The notes under the pieces were generated by a model. The model searched no databases, was not told the DNA's origin, and worked only from the letters and a program-made list of their open reading frames with translations. Shown one piece after another: positions 1-7,694 of a stretch of 37,874 nucleotides of DNA (the stretch's first letter is position 1; each line of letters begins with the position of its first letter). Origin of the DNA: a virus; the IMG/VR virus record IMGVR_UViG_3300032516_005724, positions 1 to 37,874 of that record. One strand, 5' to 3'. The position numbers and the translations under genes are program-made.

Positions 1-11
1 GATGAGTTGTC

Positions 12-701
12 ATGGGCAAGCAAGAAATCGATTTCAATGACGAGGATGCGGTCCTCGCGGCGATGGCGGCGGAATTGGAGCTGGACGACCTAGCCATCGA
101 CGATGGCGGCCGGGGCTTCAGCTCGTTCGGAACGGACACGTTCTACTTCATTGAGACAAGCGGCGGACGGCGTAGCTGGGTCGTGGCGCGCGACGATGAC
201 GCCATGGAGGAACTGGCGCTGGCCGTGATCAAGCAAGACCTGGAAACACAGCCAGAGCTATTCAGCCGACACCTGATCGAGTCCAACATCAACATCGAGC
301 GTTTGCGTCGGAATCTGGAGTCGGACACGCACAGCTCCAACTACGATTACTTCAACGACATGAGCGACAGCAAGCTGGAGAGCGAACTGGACAGATCATC
401 TCTGGACCGAGACGACTACATCACCACGGATGACGAGGGGGACGACGAGCTGGAGCGCGACAAGCTCGTCGAGGATCTCGCCGAGGCGAAGACGGAACGG
501 GATCTCGAAGATCCGGTCGCCTACCTGCAAGAAATCTTAGGCGACGAGGACGGCATCAAACAGGCCGCCGAAATTGGCGGTTTCGACATCGACGCGGCAG
601 CGCAAGAGGCTGTGGACACCGACGGCGCCATTCACTTTCTCGGCTCGTACGACGGCAACTACACGGAGCTGGGCGAGCTGCGCTACTGGCGGGTGGACTG
701 A
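12..701 (+). CDS. Acidic hypothetical protein
   Basis: A 229-residue, very acidic protein that I do not recognise. Asp and Glu are abundant throughout, with a densely charged stretch at about residues 115-165 (DDEGDDELERDKLVED and neighbours). No signal peptide, membrane segment or cysteine motif is visible. The C-terminal part (GAIHFLGSYDGNYTELGELRYWRVD) looks like a small folded beta-rich tail. The ATG lies 12 bases into the window, so its promoter and any upstream partner cannot be seen. It is followed after 26 bp by the next gene with a good Shine-Dalgarno region, so the two are probably co-transcribed with the helicase. Acidic phage proteins can be DNA mimics or scaffolding-like factors, but nothing here allows that to be claimed. 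Confidence 0.75.
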   Translation: MGKQEIDFNDEDAVLAAMAAELELDDLAIDDGGRGFSSFGTDTFYFIETSGGRRSWVVARDDDAMEELALAVIKQDLETQPELFSRHLIESNINIERLRRNLESDTHSSNYDYFNDMSDSKLESELDRSSLDRDDYITTDDEGDDELERDKLVEDLAEAKTERDLEDPVAYLQEILGDEDGIKQAAEIGGFDIDAAAQEAVDTDGAIHFLGSYDGNYTELGELRYWRVD

Positions 702-727
702 ACCAAGGGAAAGAAGGGAAGGAACGG

Positions 728-1039
728 ATGGCGAAGCAGCGTGCAGAAATCTTTGGCAGCCCCGACCGGGCGCTAACTGTGGGTGAGCCGATAGACGCGC
801 TAGCAACGTATCCGCGTCGGAGCCGCGTGCTGATTTGGGCGACCGCCACCAAAGATAGCGTGGCGGCCATGAACCGCATGCGGGAGAGCGGCAAGCGGCC
901 CAAGGAGCTGATGCCGATGCTCACCCAGGTTGTCGGGCTGATGCGGACGGGAACCAACAAAGACACGCCCGAGCTAGAAACAAGTGAGTGCCTGGAGCTG
1001 ATCACCCTGCAACAAGAGCTGGACCGACGGAGCAAGTGA
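728..1039 (+). CDS. Small hypothetical protein upstream of the helicase
   Basis: A 103-residue soluble protein with no recognised domain. It is preceded by a purine-rich ribosome site (AAGGGAAGGAAC, just upstream of the ATG). Its stop codon overlaps the ATG of the helicase gene (TGATG at 1037-1041), which implies translational coupling and perhaps a shared process. The sequence is mixed alpha/beta with a basic middle (MRESGKRPKELMP) and an acidic, leucine-rich end that may form a helix. Function unknown. The context alone suggests an accessory of the helicase or of DNA metabolism. Confidence 0.75.
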   Translation: MAKQRAEIFGSPDRALTVGEPIDALATYPRRSRVLIWATATKDSVAAMNRMRESGKRPKELMPMLTQVVGLMRTGTNKDTPELETSECLELITLQQELDRRSK

Positions 1040-3651
1040 TGCTGCACGAACACCCCGACTACGCGCCGAACCGCTACGAGCAAGAGGGCGGCACGCAGAT
1101 GCTGGCGCAGCGCTGCATCTTCTGCCAAGTGCAGGGGCGCCCCGGTATCCTGCGCGACCCGGAGAGCATCGAGCGCGGGTGCGGCCCAGTGTGCGCCGCG
1201 AAGCACGGGATCTATACCGAGGCGGGCCCAGTGGATCAGGAGGCGTTGAAGCATGCGCTCGAAACGGCCCCAGCGCTCATGCGAGAGGCCGTCGAGGGCA
1301 AGCTCCCCGACGCTCGTAAAGCGGTCAGCGCGGCGATCCACGCTTCGGGCCGAGCTTGGGAAACGGGAGCGGCGGACGCAGCTTCGTACGTCGGAAGTGC
1401 AATGGAACTGTCGAGCGCGCTCGGCTACCCCGGAACCTACGACGCTCTGATGAACGTCGCCATCCTGGGTGTGAAGTACGACGAGCAGGGCAACGTCATC
1501 GACAGCGGCAAGAAGCCGAAGGGGATCGTTCTCAAAGATGCCGGCCAGGGTATGTGGCAACTGGCGTTGCCGTTCCTCAAAGACAACGTGTGGCGGCCGA
1601 CGCTGGAGGCGCTGAAGGCTGCCGGGATTCGCAATCGCAAGAACCAGCTAGGCAAGTGGGAGTCCCTGTTCCCTGGCACCGAGATTGGCTGGATCAGAAT
1701 CCTGAACGCAATGGTGCCGACGCTGGCCGGCGCGCTCGGCGTGATGCCCGACGGCGAAATCTTCGTCGTGCCCAACGCGCCATTGCCGCTGCCCGCGCCG
1801 CCAGCGCCAGCTCCACCCAGCGTGGGGGCAGAGAAAGCGGCCAACCCGCCCGAGCCGGGCAAGCTCGACGCCGAGGCACGCGAGGTCCAAGAGGGCGGCA
1901 CGGTGTTCCTGAAGGACAAGCCGATGGTCGTGGCCTGGATCAGCAACGACCGGGTGAGAGCGATCTTGCTCACGCCCGAGGCTGCCGCCAGGTCGATGGA
2001 GGAGCTTGGCTTCCTGCATGGGAAACGCTTCGGCGGAGTCAGTGTCGGCATGCGCGAGGTGAAGACCACGCCGGTCACTCAGGCCGAGGTCGCAAGGGTC
2101 GAAGAAAAGACCGCGGAGCCCATGCCGCCGCCAGCGCCCGATTTTGAGCTGCCCGAGGGCTTGCACCCGTGGCAGCGCGACGGAGCGATTTGGCTCCGCC
2201 AGCGCAAGGCCGGCATTTTGGCGTTCGAGCAGGGCGTCGGCAAGACGGCTACAGCCATCTGCGCTGCGCAGACGCCGATGCTGGTTGTGTGCAACAAGTC
2301 GCTGCGGGTCAACTGGCAGCGCGAGATCAGCAAGCTCTGGCGCCCCGACCTGGCGGTCTACACGATCAGCACGGGCGCCAAGCGCGACCTGGCGAGCTTC
2401 AGCGCGGCTGACGTCGTGATCGTGAACTACGACATCGTGCACAAGCTCATCGACGACTTCGCCGAAAAGGGCTTTCGCACGATCATCTGCGACGAGTCAC
2501 AGAAGCTCAAGGATTTCAAGCTCTCGTGGAAAAAGGACGATAGTGGCCGCTGGCAGCCGCGGCTCGGCGGTTCGCGGCGCGCACAGTCGATCTGGGAAAT
2601 CGCCCAGCCCATCGAGTACCGCTTTATGCTTTCTGGCACGCCGATGGACAACGGGCGTCCGCGAGAGCTGTTTGGTCAGCTCAACCTTGTGTCACCGCGG
2701 CAATTCACCAACTTCAGGACGTTCTGCGAGTATTTCTGCGGCCCCGACGACGTGTTAGTTAAAGGCGGTCGCAAGGTCCGCACGTATGACGGCGCCACCA
2801 ACACGCTGGAGCTACACGAGGCCATCCAAGGCAAGTGCTACATGCGCGTGACCAAGGACGTACTGAACCTCCCGCCCAAAGCCCGCGAGACAGTGCTGCT
2901 TTCGCTCGATGACGTGACCGCAAAGGAATACAACGCCGCGGCGCGCGATCTGTTGAGCTACATCGAAAAGAACTATGGCTGGGCTGCCATGAACTCGGCG
3001 GCCAAAGCGGAGGCCCTTCGGCGGCTGGGAGTGCTCCGGCGGCTATGCGGAATCGGCAAGGTCGAAGCATTTGCGGAGCAGTGCCGCGACAACTGGGAAG
3101 GCTCGCACCGTCCGTTCCTGGTGTGGGCCTATCACAAAGAAGTGCAGCAAGCGTTGCTGGCCGCGTTCAAGCAGTTCACTGATTGGAAAGTCGGGTCGAT
3201 TTTGGCGGAGGACAAGCCGGACGAGCAAACGCGCATGAAAACTCACTTCCAAGATGGGCTGCCAGAGTCTGCGCCGCCCGAGCAGCGCGACTACCTCGAC
3301 GTACTCGTGTGCTCTCTCTCGATGGCGCGCGAAGGACACACGCTCACGCGGGCCGAGGAAGCGTATTTCATCGAACGCCTGTGGTCGCCGTTCCACTTGG
3401 AGCAGGCCGAGGATCGCATCCACCGCATCGGCACGAAAAACCAAGTGACGATTTTCTACTACGATGCGCCGGGCACGGTAGACGAAGAAATCGGCGTGAT
3501 GCTGGATCGCAAGTTGCGTGCTGGCCGAGAGGTCATCGAGGGCTACACGCTGACCGATGCACAAGTAGCTGACACGTTGTTCGGCAAGACTCGGGAATTG
3601 AAACGGAACCCGAGCAAGCCGACGCAGTGTGACTGGCTCGAAGCGGAGTGA
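1039..3651 (+). CDS. SNF2-family DNA helicase/translocase with N-terminal cysteine cluster
   Basis: An 870-residue superfamily 2 ATPase of the SNF2 type. The helicase core starts near residue 375 (LHPWQRDGAIWL). Motif I is QGVGKT at about 398-403, motif II is DESQ near 485, motif III is LSGTP near 531, and the C-terminal RecA-like lobe carries QAEDRIHRIG near 787, the SNF2 motif VI. The first 60 residues hold CxxC and GCGPVC elements, a probable treble-clef zinc site like those on phage SNF2 proteins (DUF6011-like from memory). The middle, about 265-290, is a Pro/Ala linker. I chose ATG 1039 rather than the upstream in-frame start because it overlaps the previous stop. The expected role is ATP-driven remodelling of DNA or of protein-DNA complexes during phage replication, recombination or repair, as for phage UvsW/SNF2-like helicases. 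The precise substrate is unknown. Confidence 0.92.
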   Translation: MLHEHPDYAPNRYEQEGGTQMLAQRCIFCQVQGRPGILRDPESIERGCGPVCAAKHGIYTEAGPVDQEALKHALETAPALMREAVEGKLPDARKAVSAAIHASGRAWETGAADAASYVGSAMELSSALGYPGTYDALMNVAILGVKYDEQGNVIDSGKKPKGIVLKDAGQGMWQLALPFLKDNVWRPTLEALKAAGIRNRKNQLGKWESLFPGTEIGWIRILNAMVPTLAGALGVMPDGEIFVVPNAPLPLPAPPAPAPPSVGAEKAANPPEPGKLDAEAREVQEGGTVFLKDKPMVVAWISNDRVRAILLTPEAAARSMEELGFLHGKRFGGVSVGMREVKTTPVTQAEVARVEEKTAEPMPPPAPDFELPEGLHPWQRDGAIWLRQRKAGILAFEQGVGKTATAICAAQTPMLVVCNKSLRVNWQREISKLWRPDLAVYTISTGAKRDLASFSAADVVIVNYDIVHKLIDDFAEKGFRTIICDESQKLKDFKLSWKKDDSGRWQPRLGGSRRAQSIWEIAQPIEYRFMLSGTPMDNGRPRELFGQLNLVSPRQFTNFRTFCEYFCGPDDVLVKGGRKVRTYDGATNTLELHEAIQGKCYMRVTKDVLNLPPKARETVLLSLDDVTAKEYNAAARDLLSYIEKNYGWAAMNSAAKAEALRRLGVLRRLCGIGKVEAFAEQCRDNWEGSHRPFLVWAYHKEVQQALLAAFKQFTDWKVGSILAEDKPDEQTRMKTHFQDGLPESAPPEQRDYLDVLVCSLSMAREGHTLTRAEEAYFIERLWSPFHLEQAEDRIHRIGTKNQVTIFYYDAPGTVDEEIGVMLDRKLRAGREVIEGYTLTDAQVADTLFGKTRELKRNPSKPTQCDWLEAE

Positions 3652-3687
3652 CGGTTCCGCGCACAACGGAATTGCGCTTCTGAGAAG

Positions 3688-3716
3688 TTGCCCAGCACAG
3701 AGCGCGTCGGTATGGT
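3688..3716 (+). promoter_or_regulatory. Leaderless promoter of the 3724 gene
   Basis: TTGCCC (3688-3693), a 17-bp spacer, and TATGGT (3711-3716), followed by exactly 7 nt before ATG 3724. A transcript starting about 7 nt after the -10 box would begin at the start codon. An in-frame TTG at 3688 is the -35 box, not a start codon. The 3652-3687 gap contains only a weak TTCCG/CGGAA inverted repeat and no T-run. Confidence 0.7.
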
Positions 3717-3723
3717 GCCGCGC

Positions 3724-4365
3724 ATGACAGACCCGACTTTGGTTGCTGGCATCATCGCCGCCGCGATCTCGCTTCCGGGCGTGCGCGACGAAGGACACCT
3801 CCAGGCGTACGCAGCGGGCACCGCGTGCGCTGTCGAGGCCGCTACGTGCACAGGCGACTGGGCAACGCTCGACTTCTGTCAGCCCGTGTGGCGACGCTCG
3901 AAGCGGGAGCTGGCCGCGCTGCTCGTGGACATCGCGTGGTTCGAGTCTGGACTGATCAAGCGCATCGCCGCGGGGCGCTGTCGGCCGGAGGAGTGCGACG
4001 CGGTGAAAATGCCCGGCGGTCGCATCCTGCATCGCGCCCGAGGCGTGTACCAGATCCAGTACACCGGAGCAGTCAGCTCGACCGAGTGGTGGGAAATGGT
4101 CGGGGTGACGGATTACAGCTTTTTCGTCGCCAGCTACGCCGCAGCGCGCATGCTCAGCGCTCACGAGCGGAGTTGCAAGAGCGTGTCCGGCGCGATTTCT
4201 GGTTTCGCAACCGGAGGACGCTGTGGCTGGGGAGGCACGCCTAACCGCTTTGCGGTGTATCAGAAGCTGCTGATCCGGGTTTCCGCGCCGCCCATAGAGA
4301 AACCAACGTCCCCCGTCGAGGTGCCGGCTGCGGTGGCCACCTCGGAAGCGCAAAAGTTTCCCTGA
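3724..4365 (+). CDS. Lytic-transglycosylase-like protein
   Basis: A 213-residue protein resembling soluble lytic transglycosylase or lysozyme-like folds. Such enzymes cleave the MurNAc-GlcNAc bond of peptidoglycan. The candidate catalytic glutamate is E74 in WFESG. The segment RGVYQIQ (about 106-112) sits where the SLT family has its G-h-M/F-Q-h strand, and a helix with ARMLSAHERSC is followed by FATGGRCGW, which resembles the family's C-terminal active-site wall. Six or more cysteines suggest disulfides and extracytoplasmic action. The N-terminus is mildly hydrophobic (LVAGIIAAAISLPG) and could be an export or anchor segment. The start is ATG 3724 because a leaderless promoter ends 7 nt before it. 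The Pro-rich tail is probably unstructured. The family call is by motif only and the sequence is divergent. Confidence 0.65.
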   Translation: MTDPTLVAGIIAAAISLPGVRDEGHLQAYAAGTACAVEAATCTGDWATLDFCQPVWRRSKRELAALLVDIAWFESGLIKRIAAGRCRPEECDAVKMPGGRILHRARGVYQIQYTGAVSSTEWWEMVGVTDYSFFVASYAAARMLSAHERSCKSVSGAISGFATGGRCGWGGTPNRFAVYQKLLIRVSAPPIEKPTSPVEVPAAVATSEAQKFP

Positions 4366-4385
4366 GCTGGGGAAGCGGCTAGGCT
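4357..4385 (+). promoter_or_regulatory. Leaderless promoter of the 4392 gene
   Basis: TTTCCC (4357-4362), 17 bp, TAGGCT (4380-4385), then 6 nt to the GTG start at 4392. The -35 box is a weaker match than its relatives, but the -10 box and its distance to the start fit the window-wide pattern. It overlaps the end of the preceding gene. Confidence 0.55.
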
Positions 4386-4391
4386 TTTGGC

Positions 4392-4814
4392 GTGGCACCC
4401 GAGTTTGTGGCGCAGCCGATCAGTGAGTACGAGGGCGAATTTGCCCGGTCGGCTCCCGCGCCCGCCCAAGCTCCGGTCGCGCTCCAGCCCCAGGCGGTCC
4501 TGACCCCAGCGCTATTCACCGCGCCGGCCCCGGGAGGGGCTCCCGAGGCGACCGCGCTGCGCCGCAGAGCTGGCGTCGGCCTGCTGCTGGTCGCCGGAGC
4601 CGCCGGAGCTGGCGCCGTGCTGGCGGGGCCTTGGGGCGCCGGGGCGGGGCTACTGCTGCTGGGAGCTAGCCGCAACGTGCTGCGGGCTCACCGGCTCTGG
4701 TCAGCTCCCGAGGGTCGAGCGGAGGCGTCGCGCAGCGGCACCGTGGCGCTGGTCGGCCTCGGCGTCGGTGGCTACTGTGCCTACCGAGCCTACCAAGCGA
4801 GGAACGTGAGATGA
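4392..4814 (+). CDS. Small membrane protein
   Basis: A 140-residue protein with a Pro/Ala-rich N-terminal 45 residues followed by hydrophobic Gly/Ala-rich helices at about 60-75 and 80-95 (GVGLLLVAGAAGAGAVLAG and AGAGLLLLGA). A further weak helix near residue 120 (TVALVGLGVGGY) precedes a basic C-terminus. No soluble domain is recognised. GTG 4392 is supported by the -10 box 6 nt upstream and by the ATGA overlap (4811-4814) with the next gene. It could be a virion membrane protein, a holin-like protein or an inner-membrane anchor; the sequence does not decide between these. Confidence 0.7.
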   Translation: MAPEFVAQPISEYEGEFARSAPAPAQAPVALQPQAVLTPALFTAPAPGGAPEATALRRRAGVGLLLVAGAAGAGAVLAGPWGAGAGLLLLGASRNVLRAHRLWSAPEGRAEASRSGTVALVGLGVGGYCAYRAYQARNVR

Positions 4815-5668
4815 GCGATGTAGTTCTTGCTGATGCACAGTTCACCCTTGAGAGGGTGCTGCGGCCGTTCGACAATTTTGAGAACGTCTATCAAGGCCAA
4901 GAGGCGGGTGTCCCAATAGCGTTTCCCGGCGTCGTCGATGCCGACGCTGGAACGCCGGGATTCTCACCCTACCTGCTCGCCGGGCTCGAAGTGCCGCTCG
5001 GAGCAAAGGTCCAGATTTGGTTTCCGGTCGTGTCCTACGGCGGCCTGGGCACGGTAGAGCCCCCCGAAATCTTCCCGTACACGTACGGCATCCATTGGCG
5101 CATGCGCAACGTCGCCGACTTTCGCCGTCGGCGAAAGCCATATCACATCAGCAAGCAGACCGGCGGCGCTCCAGATCCAACGGGTACTCCTGTGGGTTAC
5201 AGCCCGCAGCGACTGCTGCTCCCGAGCGCGCTCGAATCCATCCTGTACCAGCAGCCTGAGCCGAGCGGCGCCCCGGCCGTCAGCAACTTGCGCGCGACGA
5301 CGATCAACGTGCCGGGTGATGGGATCTTGACGAGCGCGACCGGAGCTGGCCGCCCGTTCTTGCCTCCGGGCACGCCGCCGCCGCCTGGCGGCGGTCCGCC
5401 GTTTGGACAGTTCGAGCAAGGCGTGGCGGACCCCAATTTCAGCGACCAGGCCACGCTCTCAATGTTTCGCACGTACTTCACCATCGCAAAGGGAGACGAG
5501 CTGATCATCACAGCGTCGCGCACTGACCAGATGATTCTTGGCACCTGGGATTTCTCAGGCATCGACCAGGGGTTCTCGAATTTGTACGGCACGAACGTCG
5601 GAGGGCCGCCCCACCGGGCGTTCCCTGACATGGGCATCTATGTCTGGACGGGGAGCAACCCGTCGTGA
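4811..5668 (+). CDS. Putative virion structural protein
   Basis: A 285-residue protein, beta-rich by eye, with a Pro/Gly-rich loop (GTPPPPGGGPPFG at about residues 183-195). It has no transmembrane segment or enzyme motif. The pattern of short beta strands with aromatic residues (KVQIWFPVVSYGG, MFRTYFTIAKGDELIIT) and its position between membrane-protein genes suggest a virion or spike component, but I recognise no family. It is translationally coupled to the upstream membrane protein through an ATGA overlap. An 8-bp perfect inverted repeat (CTTTCGCC/GGCGAAAG, 5119-5137) lies within the gene and probably reflects codon choice. Confidence 0.6.
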   Translation: MSDVVLADAQFTLERVLRPFDNFENVYQGQEAGVPIAFPGVVDADAGTPGFSPYLLAGLEVPLGAKVQIWFPVVSYGGLGTVEPPEIFPYTYGIHWRMRNVADFRRRRKPYHISKQTGGAPDPTGTPVGYSPQRLLLPSALESILYQQPEPSGAPAVSNLRATTINVPGDGILTSATGAGRPFLPPGTPPPPGGGPPFGQFEQGVADPNFSDQATLSMFRTYFTIAKGDELIITASRTDQMILGTWDFSGIDQGFSNLYGTNVGGPPHRAFPDMGIYVWTGSNPS

Positions 5669-5678
5669 TGGGAGTGAT

Positions 5679-6029
5679 ATGGACGTTTCCACGCTCGACG
5701 CACTCGGAGCCCTAGTGGGCGCTGCCGCGGCCAGCTTCGGCGCAAGCTGGGTCGCCATCGGGCGTCCGATCAAGAAGCAGCTCGCGGAGTCATCGGAGCC
5801 CTTTGCAAAGGCCGAGTTGCTCACGCATCGAGTCGCTGCGGTTGAGACTGTCATCACCAAGCTCACCGAGCGCGTGGAGCACTACGAAGCTCGCGCGAGT
5901 CGCACGGTTACGGATGAGGAGTTCGCGACCTACACCAACCACACGACCAAGGCCGTGCAAAACCTCACTGAAAAAGTTGGCCACGTAACGGGAGCGCTAG
6001 AAGCATGGTATCGCCAGCCGCCAAAGTAG
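5679..6029 (+). CDS. Membrane-anchored coiled-coil protein
   Basis: A 116-residue protein that begins with a hydrophobic segment (about residues 6-27, LDALGALVGAAAASFGASWVAI). This is followed by a heptad-like helical region (about 55-105, VAAVETVITKLTERVEHYEA and VQNLTEKVGHVTGALEAW). The ATG at 5679 is chosen over an upstream in-frame start because it has a GGAG site at 5671-5674. Phage lysis cassettes often contain small one-helix coiled-coil proteins beside holins (XhlA-like accessory factors, spanins), and a holin-like gene lies just downstream. No lipobox or catalytic motif is visible. The role is inferred from context. Confidence 0.7.
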   Translation: MDVSTLDALGALVGAAAASFGASWVAIGRPIKKQLAESSEPFAKAELLTHRVAAVETVITKLTERVEHYEARASRTVTDEEFATYTNHTTKAVQNLTEKVGHVTGALEAWYRQPPK

Positions 6030-6247
6030 AGTTTCCGCTCGAAGAACCGCCGACGTACCCGGTCAAGCTATCGGGGGGCTCGGTCAAGCGTCGCATCGTG
6101 GCCGCGTTCAGCCAGCAGGTGAGCGCGGAGCACGACGCTCACCACGCGCTCGACAATCTGATCCAACTGGTGCGCCGGGTAGACTCGGTGCCACCAGTTG
6201 GAGCGAGCGCGCAACGCAGGCTCTCGCTGCTAACAGAAGAAGAGTGA
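6005..6247 (+). CDS. Small hypothetical protein
   Basis: An 80-residue protein starting inside the end of the preceding gene (25-nt overlap, different frame), with GGAG upstream at a usable distance. The N-terminal third is Pro-rich (EFPLEEPPTYPVKL). The rest is predicted helical and carries a histidine-rich patch (SAEHDAHHALDNL). No family is recognised. Its tight packing between a coiled-coil membrane protein and a holin-like protein suggests that it belongs to the same functional block. Confidence 0.6.
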   Translation: MVSPAAKVEFPLEEPPTYPVKLSGGSVKRRIVAAFSQQVSAEHDAHHALDNLIQLVRRVDSVPPVGASAQRRLSLLTEEE

Positions 6248-6254
6248 GGACAGA

Positions 6255-6686
6255 ATGATCCCATGGCTTAGCCACCTGCGCGCGCAGGTAGACGCAATCG
6301 ACCCGCAGCTTTGGTTTGCCGCCGTCGCCGTCGCGGTGGGCACCCTGGTGTTCGTGTGGCGCAAGCTCGCTCCGAGCACGTGGGACAAGCTACCCTCGCG
6401 CTTCAAGGTGCTGCCGGCCGCCATTGTCGGCTCATTGCTCACGGCCGGAGCTGGCGCAAATGCGCGCCACATCATCATCAATCTCGTAATTGGCGCGTTT
6501 GCGGGCCTCGCCGCGGCCGGTGGCCACGAGATGGGCGTTCGGCTACTCTCCGGCGCGGGCAACGACCGCAAGAAAGCGATCCCCAAGACGGCCGCCAAGA
6601 AGCCTGAGAAGAAGGCCGCCAAGAAAGCGGACGCCGACGACGCGCCGGAGCCCAAGAAAGACCCTGAGGAGGAAGCGGACAAATGA
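6255..6686 (+). CDS. Holin-like membrane protein
   Basis: A 143-residue protein with three hydrophobic segments, at about residues 18-36 (WFAAVAVAVGTLVFVWRKL), 50-66 (VLPAAIVGSLLTAGAGA) and 72-90 (HIIINLVIGAFAGLAAAGG). They are followed by a long Lys/Asp/Glu tail (about 100-143) with an alanine-lysine repeat. Size, topology and the charged C-terminal tail match the general pattern of phage holins, which permeabilise the inner membrane and time lysis. Holins share little sequence, so the call rests on architecture and on the surrounding wall-hydrolase genes. The stop overlaps the next start (ATGA). Confidence 0.55.
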   Translation: MIPWLSHLRAQVDAIDPQLWFAAVAVAVGTLVFVWRKLAPSTWDKLPSRFKVLPAAIVGSLLTAGAGANARHIIINLVIGAFAGLAAAGGHEMGVRLLSGAGNDRKKAIPKTAAKKPEKKAAKKADADDAPEPKKDPEEEADK

Positions 6687-7105
6687 GCAGCGACGACTTT
6701 GCGGACATTCGAGGCGTGCTCTCCGGGTTTGGGTGTCTCGGCGGGATGGGCGCTGACGCGCATCACACCGCGCAGCAGAATCGAGCGGAGGACGGCACCG
6801 GGATCACCTACACCGTGCCGTGCGACAACTGCGGCATCCCCAACGCGATCACAGTGAGCTGGGACGAATTCATCTACGGCCTCGCGCGCCAGGTGCCTCC
6901 GGGCTGGAAATACGAACCGCGATTTGGAGCGATCCACCCCAACGTCGGCTGCCGGAGTTGCCGCGGCCTGTTGATGATCACGCTGACGCCCGACGAGTGC
7001 CAACGGCACCTCAAGGCCGGCGAAGCCGAGGGCAAGGTCAGCGGGCCCTACATTGCCAATGCCATGGCGACGCTGAAGGCGCGAGGGCAGGGCGTCCGAG
7101 GCTGA
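6683..7105 (+). CDS. Zinc-ribbon hypothetical protein
   Basis: A 140-residue protein with two cysteine pairs, CDNC near residue 47 and CRSC near residue 92, spaced as in a zinc ribbon with a long insertion. The remainder is mixed helix and strand without a recognised domain. It is coupled by an ATGA overlap to the holin-like gene. Its own TGA at 7103-7105 directly abuts the GTG of the metallopeptidase-like gene. A metal-stabilised structural or nucleic-acid-binding role is possible, and nothing more specific can be said. Confidence 0.65.
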   Translation: MSSDDFADIRGVLSGFGCLGGMGADAHHTAQQNRAEDGTGITYTVPCDNCGIPNAITVSWDEFIYGLARQVPPGWKYEPRFGAIHPNVGCRSCRGLLMITLTPDECQRHLKAGEAEGKVSGPYIANAMATLKARGQGVRG

Positions 7106-7639
7106 GTGGGCGCCGCCGAGTGTCAAGACCTCGCGACGGAGCTGACGGCTGACGACGCTTTTCTGATCGTCGAGCCGTACTACCTCGCGGTGCAGGAGAT
7201 ATTCCTGGCGGCGGGGCTAATGCTGACGAAGCGCACGCGCCTGTACTGCGCGCCGTGGGTGCATGACAGCCCGCGGCACTTCGCGGCGTGCCGGGACGAC
7301 GGCCGCGGCGTCGTGGTCGCGCCCGAACTGGCTGAACTGGACGAAGGCATTGTGCTGGCCGTCATGGCGCACGAACTGGGCCACGCAACGGACTTTCTTT
7401 ACCCCGGACGCTACGCGCTCGGGAAAGAGCGCAAGGTGCTAGAGCGCAAGCGAGAGGACTTTACCGATGCGCAGTGGGCGCGGTGGATCAAGAGCTGGGA
7501 GAAGCGCGACCACGACGCGACCGAGATGACCGCCGACGCCATCGCCGAGGCGGTCACGGGACATCGCATCGGCTACGTCGGCCCGTGCCAGCTCCAGTGC
7601 TTCGACGCGGGCAAAGCTCGGCCGCAGGGGCTGCGGTGA
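7106..7639 (+). CDS. HELGH zinc-metallopeptidase-like protein
   Basis: A 177-residue protein with a clear gluzincin-type motif MAHELGHATDF (H89, E90, H93). E140, in a second helix (DATEMTADAIAEAV), is well placed to be the third zinc ligand. The order helix-HExxH-helix with ExxAD resembles compact phage-borne metallopeptidases of the ImmA/SprT-like type in layout, although I cannot assign it to either. It starts with GTG immediately after the previous stop, and no other start is better placed. Possible roles are processing a virion or host protein or cleaving a repressor. There is no export signal, so cytoplasmic action is more likely. Confidence 0.7.
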   Translation: MGAAECQDLATELTADDAFLIVEPYYLAVQEIFLAAGLMLTKRTRLYCAPWVHDSPRHFAACRDDGRGVVVAPELAELDEGIVLAVMAHELGHATDFLYPGRYALGKERKVLERKREDFTDAQWARWIKSWEKRDHDATEMTADAIAEAVTGHRIGYVGPCQLQCFDAGKARPQGLR

Positions 7640-7657
7640 AGACGCGGCACCGGAAAG

Positions 7658-7687
7658 TTGACCCTCCACAACCCGGCACCGTAGCCT
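7658..7687 (+). promoter_or_regulatory. Leaderless promoter of the 7695 gene
   Basis: TTGACC (7658-7663), an 18-bp spacer, TAGCCT (7682-7687), then 7 nt to ATG 7695. The layout is the same as at 11149-11178, including the identical TAGCCT and 7-nt gap. No Shine-Dalgarno sequence precedes the ATG. Confidence 0.75.
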
Positions 7688-7694
7688 CTGACGC

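Noticed and set aside
556-1560. Long open frame on the minus strand (334 codons)
   Set aside because: It lies opposite the helicase and two small genes, has an Arg/Ser-rich composition typical of reverse-strand readings of GC-rich genes, and shows no domain or start signal.
3043-4398. 451-codon minus-strand open frame
   Set aside because: It is antisense to the end of the helicase and to the transglycosylase-like gene and their promoter, with no recognisable protein features.
5119-5137. Perfect 8-bp inverted repeat with a 3-base loop
   Set aside because: It is inside the coding sequence of the 4811 gene with no T-run and far from the gene end, so it is not supported as a terminator or regulatory hairpin.
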